Below are positions 13,241 through 24,569 of a DNA stretch of 64,000 bases, one piece after another. The translations under genes and the position numbers were made by a program. Source of the DNA: Chaetoderma sp. LZ-2023a (Eukaryota; Mollusca; Caudofoveata; Chaetodermatida; Chaetodermatidae). The DNA is taken from contig CM067374.1 of NCBI GenBank assembly GCA_034401795.1, positions 92,255,222-92,319,221 on the forward strand, given 5' to 3'. Position 1 is the first letter of the stretch. Each line of letters starts with the position of its first letter. The notes under the pieces were generated by a model. That model was not told where the DNA came from. It made no database searches and saw only the letters and a program-made list of their open reading frames with translations.

Positions 13241-13559
13241 TTCATGAAAGATATTTCATCAGTGAACGCTTCCATTCAAACTGCTGAAAATAACAAGCAT
13301 GAGTGGAGGTGTTTTTGTACAAAAGGTTCAATAATCAAAGGGTTAAGAAAATACATTAAATTTTACAAAATATTTCCTATTAATTGTTTATTGCAGCAGT
13401 AAGTTTTAATGTTTGAGGTAGAACCAGTAGGTGTCACCACAAAACTTTAATGACTTAATTTAGGAGTGTTGTTGAAACCATTTGAAGAAATTTGTTGCTA
13501 TCTAAGACAACAACAAATTTCAAGCAAATTGTTTCTCTAAGCCAACCTGCCTCACCATA

Positions 13560-15665
13560 AAGGACCCTATCATGATAGGCTCCAGAACTTCTATACAGGC
13601 TTTAGATTGGTCAATCTTTGGGGGGAAAATCTTAGATTTTGTGAAGAATTTATCAGAAATTGTCAAAACTCACCTCCGCCTGATGGATTTCAAACAAATT
13701 TGTCAGGCTATTTTTCTAGACTCCAAAACATCAGAATTCATAATTTTGCTTGGTAAATTCTTTTGGTTAAAATGTTACATTCTTTAAAAATTTACCGGAA
13801 ATTGTCAAAACTCCTTAGCTGCTTGTTAGATTTCAACTAAATTTGACTAGACGAACCATATCTTCATATGATCCAGTCTTCTATTCTGAATTTTGCTTCA
13901 AATGGTAATTTTTTGGGTGAAAAGCTTAAAATTTATGAAAGATTTGCTGGAAATTGTCAAAATGCATCTCCTCCTTAGCTGCGTGGTGGATTTTAACACA
14001 CTTGACTGGAATGATCGTACAGTGGTAGGCTCAAGAACCTCTACAGAATTTTGATTGGCTGATTTTTAGCTCACCTGGCCAGAATGGCCAAGTGATCTTA
14101 TGCCATGCCGACCATCCGTCGTCCGTCTGTCCATCCATCCGGCAACTTTTGCTTAAAAACGCTACTCATTAACCGCTTGGCGGATTTCAAATTAATTTGA
14201 CATGAACTTTCCTAGGGGTGTATGCTTTAAAACTTGTATACAGAATGTGATTGGTCAATTTTTTTCGGCGACCATCCTTAATTTGTACGAAAAATTGTGG
14301 GAAATCGTTTAAAACGCTACTACTAATTAACTGCTTGGGCAATTTCAACCAGACATAGCTGGCAGGCTAGTACATTAGTATGTACACAGAACTTTGATTG
14401 GTCAATTTTTCCGGCAGCCATCTGGGATTTTCTTAAAATTTCTGGAAATCACTTAAAAGCCTACTCGATAACCACTGGGCCGATTTCAATCAAACTCCGA
14501 TGGAAGAACCCTAGCGCAGTATGCTTCAGAACCTATATACAGAATTTTGATTGGTCCATTTTTCCGGTGGCCGTCTTGAATTTTACGAAAACGGCGGGAA
14601 ATCGTTTAAAACTCTACTCCTCATTAACTGCTTAAGCAATTTCAACCAGGCATGGCTGAACTGATAGTAGGCTTATAGGTTTCAGAACTTGCAAACAGAA
14701 ATTTGATTGGTCAATTTTTCCGGCGGCCACCGTGGATTTTCTGAAAATGTCAAGAAATCAGTTAAAAGGCTACTCCTCATTAACCGCTTGAATGAGTTTA
14801 AGCCCTCTCGGCTGGAAGGGCCCTAAAGTGGTATGCTTCAGAACTTGTATACAGAATTTTGATTGGTCAGTTTGTTCCGTGGCCATCTTGAATTTTCCGA
14901 AAAATGGCTAAAAGTTATTTAAAACGCTACTCCTAATTAACTGCTTGGGTGATTTCAAACAGATTGGCTGGAACGATCTTAGGGCGGTCGGCTTTAGAAC
15001 TTGTATATAGAATTTTGATTGGTCCAATTTTCCAGTGGCCATCTTTGATTTTCTGAACATTTTGGGAAATCAGTTAAAAGGCTCCTCATTAACCGCTTGA
15101 CCGATTTCAACAAAAACTCAGCTGGAAGAACCCTAGGACGTTATGTTACATAAATGTATACAGAATTTTGACGGGTTGATTTTGATGGTGGCCATCTGGG
15201 ATTTTCCGAAAAATGGGAATTCGTATTAAATGCTACACCTCATTAATCACTTGGGCAATTTCAAACAAATTTTGCTGGAAGGACCCTATTGTCGTAGCCT
15301 CTAGAAATTTTATTCAGCATTTTGATTGGTCAGTTTGTTCGGTGACCATCTTGAATTTTCGGAAAAATTGCTAAATTCGTTTTGGCAGCCATCTGATTTT
15401 CTGAGTTTTCTGGAACCATTTAAAAACGGTACTCCTTCAATCAACAGCCCGATTTCAACAAAACTTGGGTGAAACTGACGGTAGGCTTCAACATATTAAA
15501 CAAGAATCGTGATTGGTAAAATTTTTGGTGGCCATGTTGTTTAACGGCCTTTCCGGAATCATTTAAAACACTACTCCTTAATCAATCAACCGATTTCAAT
15601 GATGAAACCTGAGTAGAACGATCTTATCGCGCTAGGTTTCGACAGATCAAACTTGACCCTTGATT
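13560..15665 (+). repeat. Second array of the ~155-bp R1 repeat
   Basis: About thirteen units with the same core ('ttaaccgcttgg', 'ggctggaaggacc', 'atacagaattttgattggtc', 'ccatcttggattttc'). A probable element start lies at about 14068-14150: 'agctcacctggccagaatgg' followed by a 'ccgtcgtccgtctgtccatcc' run. Confidence 0.85.
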
Positions 15666-15724
15666 GGTAAATTTTATGACCAGCCATCTTGTACGGGCCC
15701 AAAACACAAAATTTCCTCTGGTGG

Positions 15725-15915
15725 TGATAAGTGTGGGGTGGGGTGGGGGGAGGGGTGGGGTGGGGTGGTGGTGTTACCTCCGGAAGTGCATGAGCCATAC
15801 TCTGATCGCATATAATTTTCACCAGTTCTATGTTGGTTGGGTGGGGGCGGGGGTTTGGGGGGGGGAGGGGTTAGGGTGTGCGTGTGTGTCACGGTGGGGG
15901 GGGGGGGGCGTAGTG
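15725..15915 (+). repeat. G-rich low-complexity tracts
   Basis: Runs of G interspersed with T (15735-15775 and 15838-15910, including a G run at 15895-15908). They flank a block (about 15772-15845) that recurs at 22988-23060. Confidence 0.85.
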
Positions 15916-16460
15916 GTGCGGGTTTTGTTCCCTCAGAACATTTTGAAATCTAGATTTTCTCAGCGGCTATCTTCTGCATATCTAAATATGTAAATATAAT
16001 ATGTAAATATGGACATTCATGTGGTTGTAAAATTAGGTGTTTTTTTTAATCAATTTTCAAGACTATATCAAAGAAAACAAATCTCCATAGAATCTTGTTA
16101 GCTGCAGGTTCCACATTTTTTCAGATTCTCCAGAGGTTTTTTTATCACACCCAAAGTTGCAGAATCCTATTATACCGTCACGCTGTTTCCAAGCTTTGTG
16201 GCTAGCTGGCTGGCTGACTGACTGACAAATGGACACGTTTTATTGAACTGCCACTCATAGCCAAAAATATATCATAGATATACAATCCATTGGCTTTCAT
16301 CGAACATATGTATCCAATGGTACACTAAGATATATCCAATGATACATTAAGATATATGATCACTGAAGGCTGAGTGGAAAATATCTTAAATGATTATTTA
16401 TTCGTAATATTTGTGAAATAACAAATCAATCCAATGGGCCTTCCAAGTTTATCCCTCAAT
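15916..16460. other. Intergenic, nothing recognised
   Basis: AT-rich sequence with a locally duplicated 'ccaatggtacactaagatat / ccaatgatacattaagatat' at about 16312-16355. No gene seen. Confidence 0.45.
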
Positions 16461-16815
16461 CATATGACGTCATAATCAACTAAGTAACGTGTATGCTGAA
16501 GTCATAATCATGACTTCTTGAATTATTCGAAATAGTCCGTCTTTAACTCTTAATAGTCCGACACGTTGTACGAAAATGTATGTCTGCTATTTAATAAACA
16601 TGCTGTGGTATATTTTGAAACTAATTTGACAGGCAGCAACAGCGTACAGTCAAAGTAGCTTCAAAATATTCAACAGCTTACCTGCATATAGTTTTCTGGA
16701 AATTGATAGTCAAGAAGTTCAGGGATCGATAGACCATAACACAGGCGAAGCGTGGGTGGGTGGAGCTTAACTAGGGATTGGCGGGGCATAGTTAAAACTG
16801 GAAAGGTCCATTATC
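16461..16815 (+). mobile_element. Internal-inverted-repeat element (copy b)
   Basis: Begins 'catatgacgtcataatcaac' and ends 'aactggaaaggtccatt'. Same order of blocks as copy a, including the central inverted repeat around 'attttgaaactaatttgac' and the closing 'ggcggggcatagttaaaact'. Confidence 0.8.
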
Positions 16816-17103
16816 CAAAGGGACTCTAACATCAGGGTAGTCTAGAATGTGACTGCATTGTAGATCAAACTAAATTGTTGTATACCTTGTATGTAAAACA
16901 TTATAATACGGCACTCTACACTCAAATACTGACCAAGACTGGGAAAGAAAATCAGGGATTTTGCTTACTAAATGTCCATTTTCAGACCGTGAGAAGACTA
17001 TATTTGACGATATCCTACTGTAATGACTGGCTTGGCTATCGAGTATTGAGCTAGTCATTTCAGTTATCTTCTTCTTGCGTTCATCTTTCTCATGACAGTA
17101 ATC

Positions 17104-17600
17104 TTAGACTGTTTTCCTTATTTGGTGCATGAAAGCTGAAGTGGACAATAAACTGTCTCTGTCTCCTCTGATCTTCTCTTCAAAAGATACTTCAATAGGC
17201 CAGAAGCTTCTCCTAGCCTGTTCATATCGCTGGCAGTGCTGCAAGAGATGGTATACTGTTTCTTCTGCCTGCTGACACTCACAAAGTGCAGAATCTGTAA
17301 TCTTGAGACGGTGAAGATGTGCATTGAGACGATTGTGACCAGTCCTCAATCTGAAGATACATGTCTGATCCTCCCTACTGAGGCTGTGTATTGCATCATT
17401 ATGCTGCCTGCTGGTGGTTCTTGTGGCTATAATGATATGCTTCAGTTCTTCAAAGTCAACATCGCGGTTGAATTGTTCTTTATTAGACCCTTCCTTAGCC
17501 AGTTGATCAGCTTTGTCTTTCCTAATATGCCACAATGCGAGGGGATCCACTGTAAGTTGACATTGTTCTCCTTAGCCAGTTGCGTAGGATTTTTATGAAT
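17104..17600 (-). pseudogene. 3' end of a LINE polyprotein (RNase H and C-terminal tail)
   Basis: Minus-strand reading gives 'LQWIPSHCGILG', then a frameshift near 17520, then 'KADQLAKEG'. Together these are the C-terminal part of an RNase H domain as found in I/Jockey-type LINEs. It is followed by 'RLRTGHNRLNAHLHRLKI' and a CEC...HLLQHC pattern (C-x-C...H...C), the conserved tail of these polyproteins. The frame ends at 17104. The 5' part (endonuclease, RT) is absent, as is typical of a 5'-truncated LINE insertion. The sequence down to about 16830 may be its 3' UTR. Confidence 0.82.
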
Positions 17601-17689
17601 TAAATCTGTACTTTCCTTTCCACTCTCCAGTTATAAATTTCCAAAACTAGTTTACTAGCGACCTACAGATGAATATATCTTCGGACCAC

Positions 17690-18040
17690 AATGGACCTTT
17701 CCAGTTTTAGCTCTGCCCCGCCTATCTTTATCTAAGTTCTACCCACAGCTCGCTCGTGTTGGGATCGATCGATCTCTGAACTCCCTGACTGTCAATTTCC
17801 AGAAAACTATACAGGTAAGTTGTTGAATATTTTGAAACTAACTTGTGTTGCAGCAACAGCGCCCAGTCAAATTAGTTTCAAAATATTCAACAGAATGTTT
17901 ATTAAATGTTAAAGACACACAATTCGTACACCGTGTCGGACTATTAAGCCGTAAAGACGGACTATATCGAGTCATTCATGACGTCATGATTATGACGTCA
18001 TCCTACACGCCACGTAGTTGATTATGATGTGATATGATAG
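17690..18040 (-). mobile_element. Internal-inverted-repeat element (copy c, inverted)
   Basis: Starts 'atggacctttccagttttag' and ends 'gacgtcatcctacacgcc' plus about 35 bases. It is the reverse complement of copies a and b, with the central pair 'ttgaatattttgaaactaac' and 'gtcaaattagtttcaaaata'. Confidence 0.8.
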
Positions 18041-18560
18041 AGGGATAAATTATTTACAATTTCAAACCGATCCAATAATGCTGCTAATGACATGCATGCA
18101 CTACTTATGCGAGATTAAAAAATAATTCTATTTGAAAGAAACATGATTTGCCTATTTGTCTTGTTTGCCCTTTAACCATTTAATGGCCAAACCGGTCAAA
18201 ACCGGCCAATGCTCTGGCATTGAGAAATGTCCACTGTGTGCATGCAGTCCAGGAAGATTATTCTTGAAGACTTATTACAGTACTGACTGACTCGATTATT
18301 GAAACAGTCGTACATTTCCAAAAGCCGCCATAAGCATTGTGACATTTTAAATCTGGTTCTAAATGCCACACCTTTTGCCGTTTCGGCCCAGGAAATAAAA
18401 TGCCACAATTCTTATTATATGATATCATCACGTAACAATCCTATAGGTGTTTGCGTCTATGTCCGTATCTGGTATGTCGTGTTCAAAGGGATTCGTAAGT
18501 TTTGCGCCCATACCATCTTGTATTTTCCGGTAATCATATCCAGAAATCCTTTAAGACGTA
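18041..18560. other. Intergenic, nothing recognised
   Basis: AT-rich sequence with no domain-bearing frame. It contains the near-palindrome 'accggtcaaaaccggccaat' at about 18189-18209. Confidence 0.4.
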
Positions 18561-18564
18561 CCTG

Positions 18565-18772
18565 CTAAACGGCTTGGTGGATTTTCTCCAAATTTGGCTG
18601 GAAGGATCCTAAAACGTATATTCAGACTTGATTGGGTCAATTCTTCGGTGGTCATCATGGGTCTCCGAAAATTATCCATCATACCTATAAATTAAATGTA
18701 ATGGTTCAAATGCTAATGGTCCAGATGAACGTCACAGCCCCTTTCGGGCCTCTTGTCAACACAGATTTTAAT
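18565..18772 (+). repeat. R1-family fragment with the terminal block
   Basis: 'gctaaacggcttggtggatt' and 'tttggctggaaggatcc' lead into 'atggttcaaatgctaatgg' and 'gggcctcttgtc', i.e. the repeat core joined to its terminal block. Confidence 0.75.
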
Positions 18773-19480
18773 AAATCCGTGTACATGCATACGACCTGGC
18801 GTGTGTGTATATGCATATTGTCACGGGTTAATAAAATACATCGATGTTAAACCAATGAGGGACTATTTCTTACTTTATGGGAACTATAACTAACTTGAAG
18901 GGTATATGTCATTTTTGATTTGGCCAATAGTTTGTCATCGCCATATTTGCCTCTATAAATAGTCTAAAAGAACCTGTGTCCATTCGTATCTCGCGAGATC
19001 TCCTTCGATTCGAGATCGAGAAAAGTATCTCGTATGTATTGAGTAGCCATTGGTGTAGTGATTTCCACCAGAATATGGCGGTAGAGAGAATTGAAACTTA
19101 AAAGGACACGGGCACTACTCTCCTCATACCAGACACTATTAATTTGACAAGTAGTTAACAGAAAAATAGTCCCTCTGAATTCGTTGTAAAATTCAAATCT
19201 GTCGCGCACAAAATGAGATCAATAATTTGTTGACGTTGCGTGGATATTGATATCACACGAACCACTGGGTGGAGCAAGTCCATTTTAATGTCTGTATTAA
19301 GCTAGTGATACTGAGGTTAAGATGATACCAAAATCAACACGATCCATAGTGTTCCTTTTACAGTCCACTACGGAGATGGACAGCCTAGTCGTTGTGATGA
19401 CGTAATAAGGTGGCCGGTCAATTACATTAGAGGTGTATTATCGTAGAAGCCACGCCTCTATTTTTAGATTGAACCTGTGT
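18773..19480. other. Intergenic region downstream of the TLR gene
   Basis: No recognised gene. A minus-strand frame at 18964-19209 (81 codons) has no known motif and may be chance. Confidence 0.35.
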
Positions 19481-19770
19481 CCTTTGTTCCAAAGAGAGTT
19501 GGTCGTTATAAACAGTCGTAAAGAACTTATTGACAATAATGGAGCCTTTTGTACCGAAGAGATGTGGCCGTTAAAATCAGTCTTAAATAACCACTGTTTT
19601 GTTCCAACAAGAGGTAACCGATATAACGAGGCCTTAAAGAACCTGTTCCTTTGGTATCAAAGAGAGGATGTTGACAGTGTTAAAGAACGTCTATCTTTGG
19701 ATACAAAGAAAGGTGGCGTGTATATACAATCCTAAAGAACCGGTATTTGGACCCAGAGAGACGTTTGCTC
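19480..19770 (+). repeat. Degenerate ~50-bp tandem repeat
   Basis: Six units opening at about 19482, 19547, 19599, 19648, 19694 and 19746, each with a 'ttggtaccaaagagagg'-like core, a 'cgttataaa' block and 'taaagaac'. It lies immediately downstream of the TLR coding region. Confidence 0.7.
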
Positions 19771-19821
19771 TAGACTGGCTTATCAGTTAATGTGTGATGA
19801 TGTGGCTAGTTTCTATGCTAG

Positions 19822-22011
19822 CTAGTCTCTCAGTACCCTCTCGAGGCGATCCCAAAATTGTTGCCTTTCAACCGGAGTATTATTCCACACCAGGAAACCC
19901 ACCCCTCTCCATAATCTCAGTAGACTGGATGGCATCTGTGCCACCGGGACATCTTCCAGTAGAATTGGAACTGCCACGTCATCACGCCCTTCATCCAAAC
20001 TGCGCATGTTCACCATCTCTATCTCAAACTGACACCAAGGGGCTCTAGCGAACTTCTGGCTAATAACCAGTATTATCTTCCGACACCTTGCCACAGAACT
20101 GACTATGTTCTCGGAAATAGGATTCCCTGGAACGAAATCTTTGTGATGGAGACAGATTTGGAAGTTTTTGTTTGTGAGGAAGTGAGCCAGTTCATTTATA
20201 ACCCAGTGATGATCATCACTACAGAATGCGATGAACACATCAAACTCATAATGACCTACAGGTGTGCTTTCAGGAGGGACCCTGGTACAGCGAGAATACA
20301 GGTAATATTGTATACGGCGACGGTTTCTATAAACAATAGCGATTGCTGCCAATATCAAGATGACGAGCATGCATGATGTCAATCCAATCTTTAGCCACAG
20401 TTTTGAAATACACGAGATTTGCATGGCTCTTAACTGACTTTTCAGACTACACACTAAGATTTGAGTGCCATTTTCCAAAACGCATTTCAAACCACAGCGA
20501 TCTTGAATATGGACTTGTGTTGTCAGTAACCACTCAGAAAAGTCCAAAAAGGAACACGTGCATGTTAGTGGGTTTTGGTTTATATTTAGTATAAACCTTC
20601 CTTTGTTTTCAGACGCACGCCTATCTAAAATTCGCCTTTCTGTCTTAGATAAAGTTATAATAGCATTATCCCTAAGATCGAGTTGTTGCAATTTGGCGAC
20701 ACCCAAAATAGCTTCCGGGATTTTCCGAAGCTTATTACTAGATAGAATGACCGTGTGCAGATGTCTGTTATAACGGAACAGCAGTTGTGGGAGATCATAC
20801 AGATTATTATCTGACAAGTCAACATACTGTAAGTTCGCCTCATTAGCAAATGTATAATGTGCTAATTTACTACTAAATGCTTGGTCCAAGTATGCCTCTT
20901 GCGCAACAAACACTTCTAGAGTTGGGTAATTTAAGCATGTTACTGGGTTGAGATTGGTCATGTCTAGTCCTGAGACATTAAGCACACGTATATTAGATAA
21001 CCCTTCAATGTTGTAAGTACAACCGACAATGTCATTGTATGAGACGTCTAACATCACAAGGTTATGTCCATTAATGACACGCACTTTATCCACAAAGGTA
21101 TATGCTCCTATGGCATAGCTGATAGTGAGACGTTCTAATGATCTGGGTATTGTGACATTAATGACGGGTGATACTGAATACCCAGTCCTCTTCTGGTCAA
21201 TGCTTAGTGGACTCGCTCCTGTGTTGACGGTCCTTCGTTTGTGTCCCGCACTCGCTCCTCTGTTGAGAGCCATTCGTTTGTGTCCTAATGAAACGTATCC
21301 GCTGACGTCTAGATCTGTAAGATTATTGAATGGAATCCATTCCCGACCAAATGGAGTAATGATAGCTGTAAGAATTGCGTGACGGCGCATATTTAATCGC
21401 TGTAGGCACAATGGGTACTTTAATGACAAAAAAGCACCGGGTTCCATATATGAAATAAAATTCCCAGAGATATCGAGATCACTTACACACATACCAGCAA
21501 AATATTTAAACATATCCTTTGTTATATCGAGATCTGCGGGGTTGCTAACATGAGTATTTATATGGTGGAAAATAAGTGTCTTCATTGTTCTGTTTTGTAA
21601 TCCGTATAAGGACTTAAATGCAGCACCTAATCCTAAACATCCGTTATTCGATAAATCTAAACGTACAAGTTCTGATAGATTTGAGAATGCATGTTTATCT
21701 AGGCCTAGGGAAGTTATCAGGTTCCTCGCTAGGTCCAAGCTCACAAGTGTACCGCTGAGTGAACTGAAGGCATACCCACTCACGTTTGTTATTAGGTTAT
21801 TTGATAAATTCAAGCATGTACACGAGCGAGGCAGTGGATCAGGGATGCTCCTCAACGATTTGCCAGAAAGATCACATCTATTCTCGTCCATCTGTATCCC
21901 ATCGTGGTTAAGATGCTGCTTCCTATAAACAGTTTGTTCAGCACAGCTCAAGATATGCGCGGTTATCAAAGCAGCCAGCACAAAGGTAGCAGTAAAACGA
22001 ACCATTTTCAT
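19822..22011 (-). CDS. Toll-like receptor (LRR ectodomain, one transmembrane segment, TIR domain)
   Basis: Uninterrupted 729-codon frame, apparently a single exon. Residues 1-24 form a signal peptide (hydrophobic run 'ATFVLAALITAHIL'). Residues 45-75 resemble an LRR N-cap (Cys pair, then 'CTCLNLSNNLI'). Leucine-rich repeats follow to about 475, and a Cys-rich LRR C-cap covers about 478-535 ('NPLTCTCSFLDFSEWL'). A transmembrane helix lies at about 542-561 ('CMLVILILAAIAIVY') with a basic stop-transfer run. The TIR domain spans 588-729, with box 1 'YEFDVFIAFCSDD', box 2 'DFVPGNPI' and box 3 'QFWDRL'. Family role: a pattern-recognition or developmental receptor signalling through TIR adaptors such as MyD88; the ligand cannot be inferred. 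The start is the first Met, before the signal peptide. Odd point: a 13-residue duplication in the ectodomain (residues 243-255 and 256-268). Confidence 0.93.
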   Translation of the reverse strand: MKMVRFTATFVLAALITAHILSCAEQTVYRKQHLNHDGIQMDENRCDLSGKSLRSIPDPLPRSCTCLNLSNNLITNVSGYAFSSLSGTLVSLDLARNLITSLGLDKHAFSNLSELVRLDLSNNGCLGLGAAFKSLYGLQNRTMKTLIFHHINTHVSNPADLDITKDMFKYFAGMCVSDLDISGNFISYMEPGAFLSLKYPLCLQRLNMRRHAILTAIITPFGREWIPFNNLTDLDVSGYVSLGHKRMALNRGASAGHKRRTVNTGASPLSIDQKRTGYSVSPVINVTIPRSLERLTISYAIGAYTFVDKVRVINGHNLVMLDVSYNDIVGCTYNIEGLSNIRVLNVSGLDMTNLNPVTCLNYPTLEVFVAQEAYLDQAFSSKLAHYTFANEANLQYVDLSDNNLYDLPQLLFRYNRHLHTVILSSNKLRKIPEAILGVAKLQQLDLRDNAIITLSKTERRILDRRASENKGRFILNINQNPLTCTCSFLDFSEWLLTTQVHIQDRCGLKCVLENGTQILVCSLKSQLRAMQISCISKLWLKIGLTSCMLVILILAAIAIVYRNRRRIQYYLYSRCTRVPPESTPVGHYEFDVFIAFCSDDHHWVINELAHFLTNKNFQICLHHKDFVPGNPISENIVSSVARCRKIILVISQKFARAPWCQFEIEMVNMRSLDEGRDDVAVPILLEDVPVAQMPSSLLRLWRGVGFLVWNNTPVERQQFWDRLERVLRD

Positions 22012-22065
22012 ACTGGGTATCTCGTGATCAGTGCTGCTGATATATTTTACTAACTGAAGTACTTT

Positions 22066-22395
22066 CCATTTTAGTCATACCCATCCCACCTCTAGCTAAG
22101 CTCCACCCACATCTCACTAGTGTTGAGATCGGTCGATTTCTGAACTCCCCAACTATCAATTTCCAGAAAACTATACAGGTAAGCTATTGAATATTTTGGA
22201 ACTAATATGACGGGGAACATCCAGTCAAATTAGTTTCAAAATATTCAACAGCATGTTTATTAACTAGTAGAGCATACAATTCGTACACCGTGTTGGACTA
22301 TTAAGAGTTAGAGACGGGCCAAATAGAATCATTTATGACGTAATGATTATGACGTCATCATATACGCCACTTAGCTGATTATGACGGCATATGAC
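22066..22395 (-). mobile_element. Internal-inverted-repeat element (copy d, inverted) just upstream of the TLR
   Basis: Begins 'ttccattttagtcataccc' and ends 'gattatgacggcatatgacg'. It has the central pair 'ttgaatattttggaactaat' and 'gtcaaattagtttcaaaata', and 'attatgacgtcatcatatac'. Its end lies only about 55 bases upstream of the TLR start codon, so it may supply part of the promoter or 5' UTR, including CRE-like TGACGTCA sites. Confidence 0.8.
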
Positions 22396-23560
22396 GTACG
22401 ACAGATGATAGATGGACAGGCCTACTCTGGAAAGGCGAATTGTTCCAGCACAAGTACCTAAAGTAACGCACTGATACGATATAATGAAACACATATACAT
22501 GCAATCTACATGATCAGCTTTTCCGATTAAAATGGCAATGCTATACCACGAACAAGTGTCTTCACTAAAAACACCATGCAAGTCACATTACGTTTTTATT
22601 CGCCTCATGCATGTGAATAATACATCGTATGATCAGTTAGGCGATACACCTTGAACGATCACAAATTTAAACCCGGATATTATTGGAATTATTAGAAAGG
22701 ATTATTCACAAATTGTCTAACATTGGATCCTAAAAAAAACCACCAAAAACCCGATCCTATTTATGTATTGTCACGCACCATATATTCTTTTCGGGTAAGA
22801 CGCAGCCATTTCCTCACCAAACGTAGGCCTATTCAAGTAAGATATCAGCGGATATTATCTAGCGAAGTGCATGGGACACTGATGCCATCTACTTTATTTA
22901 TATTCCTTAGTAGGACTAGCTGTAATATGCCATGTGCCATTTCTCCTCCTATATATACACATATTCGACTAAGAGTTCAACTGATATTACCTCCGGAAGT
23001 GCACGAGACATACTCTGATCGCGTATAATTTTCACCAGTTCTCTTTTGGTTGGGTTGGGTGGGTGGTACCGTGCTACAATCTGGTCAACAGCCAGACATT
23101 CAGTAGTCCTCTAGCGACGACCTCTCTTACACCACGATCAGACCTGTCGCGTGCGACGTCGGATAGAACCTAGAAATCAACCAGCGCGTGTCCGATCGAT
23201 CTTAAGAGTAGAACCTGTTCTGTTCTATTCATACGACTAGTTGGCCTTATCCATCGTCTTAGAAAATGACGAGCAACAAGTTAGATCTATTATTCGCATA
23301 AGTGGTGACTGAACCTTTCGTCACCTATATAGAGAACGTAAATTACATTTGAAAAGCAGTTTCAGGCATATTTAACAAGAGTTTTAGTAGAGGAATGCTA
23401 CACGTGAACAGTTAGTATTGGATAATTCTCTGAGAAAGGTGTGTGGAGGGGGGGGGGGGGGGGGGAGTCGACTACTAGTAGGTACACATATTGGAATTCA
23501 TGGCAAAGACATCACTAAAAAATCTTGAAAGTCTTCACACTGCATTGATCATTACAATTA
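22396..23560. other. Intergenic; a shared ~70-bp block and a poly-G tract
   Basis: No gene seen. A block at about 22988-23060 ('ttacctccggaagtgcac', 'catactctgatcgcgtataa', 'ttttcaccagttct') nearly repeats 15772-15845. A run of about 20 G lies near 23446-23466. Confidence 0.6.
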
Positions 23561-23569
23561 CAAGACAAT

Positions 23570-24535
23570 TTTGAGGAATTTTAATCTTTCAAGGGAGATA
23601 ACTCTGGCGAATATGGGCGGATTTTGCCGAAACGAAATTATGACACTTCATCCATCCTAACACATCTTCAGAAAATATATTGTGAGTGTAAGTTCAAAAC
23701 TCTTCGAAATATGGTCCGGACAAGAGAACTTTGACAAATTTGAGCTTTTCAAGAGAGATAACTCTGGCAAATATGGGCGGATTTTGCCGAAACGAAATCA
23801 TGACACTTCGTCCATCCCTAACACATCTTCAGAAAAAATATTGTGAGTATAGGTTCAAAACTCTTCGAGATATGGTCCGGACAAGAAAACTTGGACAAAT
23901 TTGACCTTTTCAAGGGAGACAACTCAGGCAAATATGGGCGGGTTTTGTCGAAACGAAATCATGACACTTCGTCCATGCCTAACACATCTGCTGAAAAGAA
24001 ATTGTGAGTGTAGGTTCAAAACTCTTCAAGATTATGGTCCAGACAAGAAAATTTTGCCGAATTTTAGCTTTTCTAGGGAGAATCGTAACTCTGGTAAATA
24101 GGGGCGGATTTTGACGAAACGAAATCATGACCCTTCCTCCATGCCTAACACATCTATTGAAATAAAATTGTGAGTGTAGGTTCAAAACTCTTCGAGATTA
24201 TGGTCCAGACAAGAAAATTTTGACGAATTTGAGCTTTTCTAGGGCGATAGGGCTGGCAAATTTGGCCGGATTTTGCCGAAACGTAATCATGACACTTCGT
24301 CCATCCCTAACACATCTGCTGAAAAACAATTGTGAGTGTAGGTTGAAAACTCTGAGATATCGCTCGGACAAGAAAATTTTGACAAATTAAGGGCGATAAC
24401 TCTGAAAAACATGGGCGGATTTTGCAGAAATAAAATCATGACACTTCGTCTACCCCTAACACATCTGCTGTAAAAAAACCATCGTGAGTGTAGGTTCAAA
24501 ACTCTTCGAGATCTGGTCCGGACAAAAAATCAGAC
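23570..24535 (+). repeat. Six tandem copies of a ~160-bp repeat
   Basis: Each unit contains 'agggagataactctggcaaa', 'atgggcggattttgccgaaa', 'catgacacttcgtccatccc', 'taacacatcttcagaaaa' and 'ttcaaaactcttcgagat'. The gggcgg marks lie near 23615, 23775, 23936, 24100, 24264 and 24413. The array ends with 'cagacggacggacggatg'. Such 'agggagataact' repeats are common in molluscs. The array abuts the truncated 5' side of retroelement E1. Confidence 0.9.
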
Positions 24536-24569
24536 GGACGGACGGATGTAATATCTGCAGATGGAGTGG

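Noticed and set aside
23500..24540. CRISPR-like array
   Set aside because: Units are ~160 bp, diverged, without short direct repeats and unique spacers; the sequence is eukaryotic.
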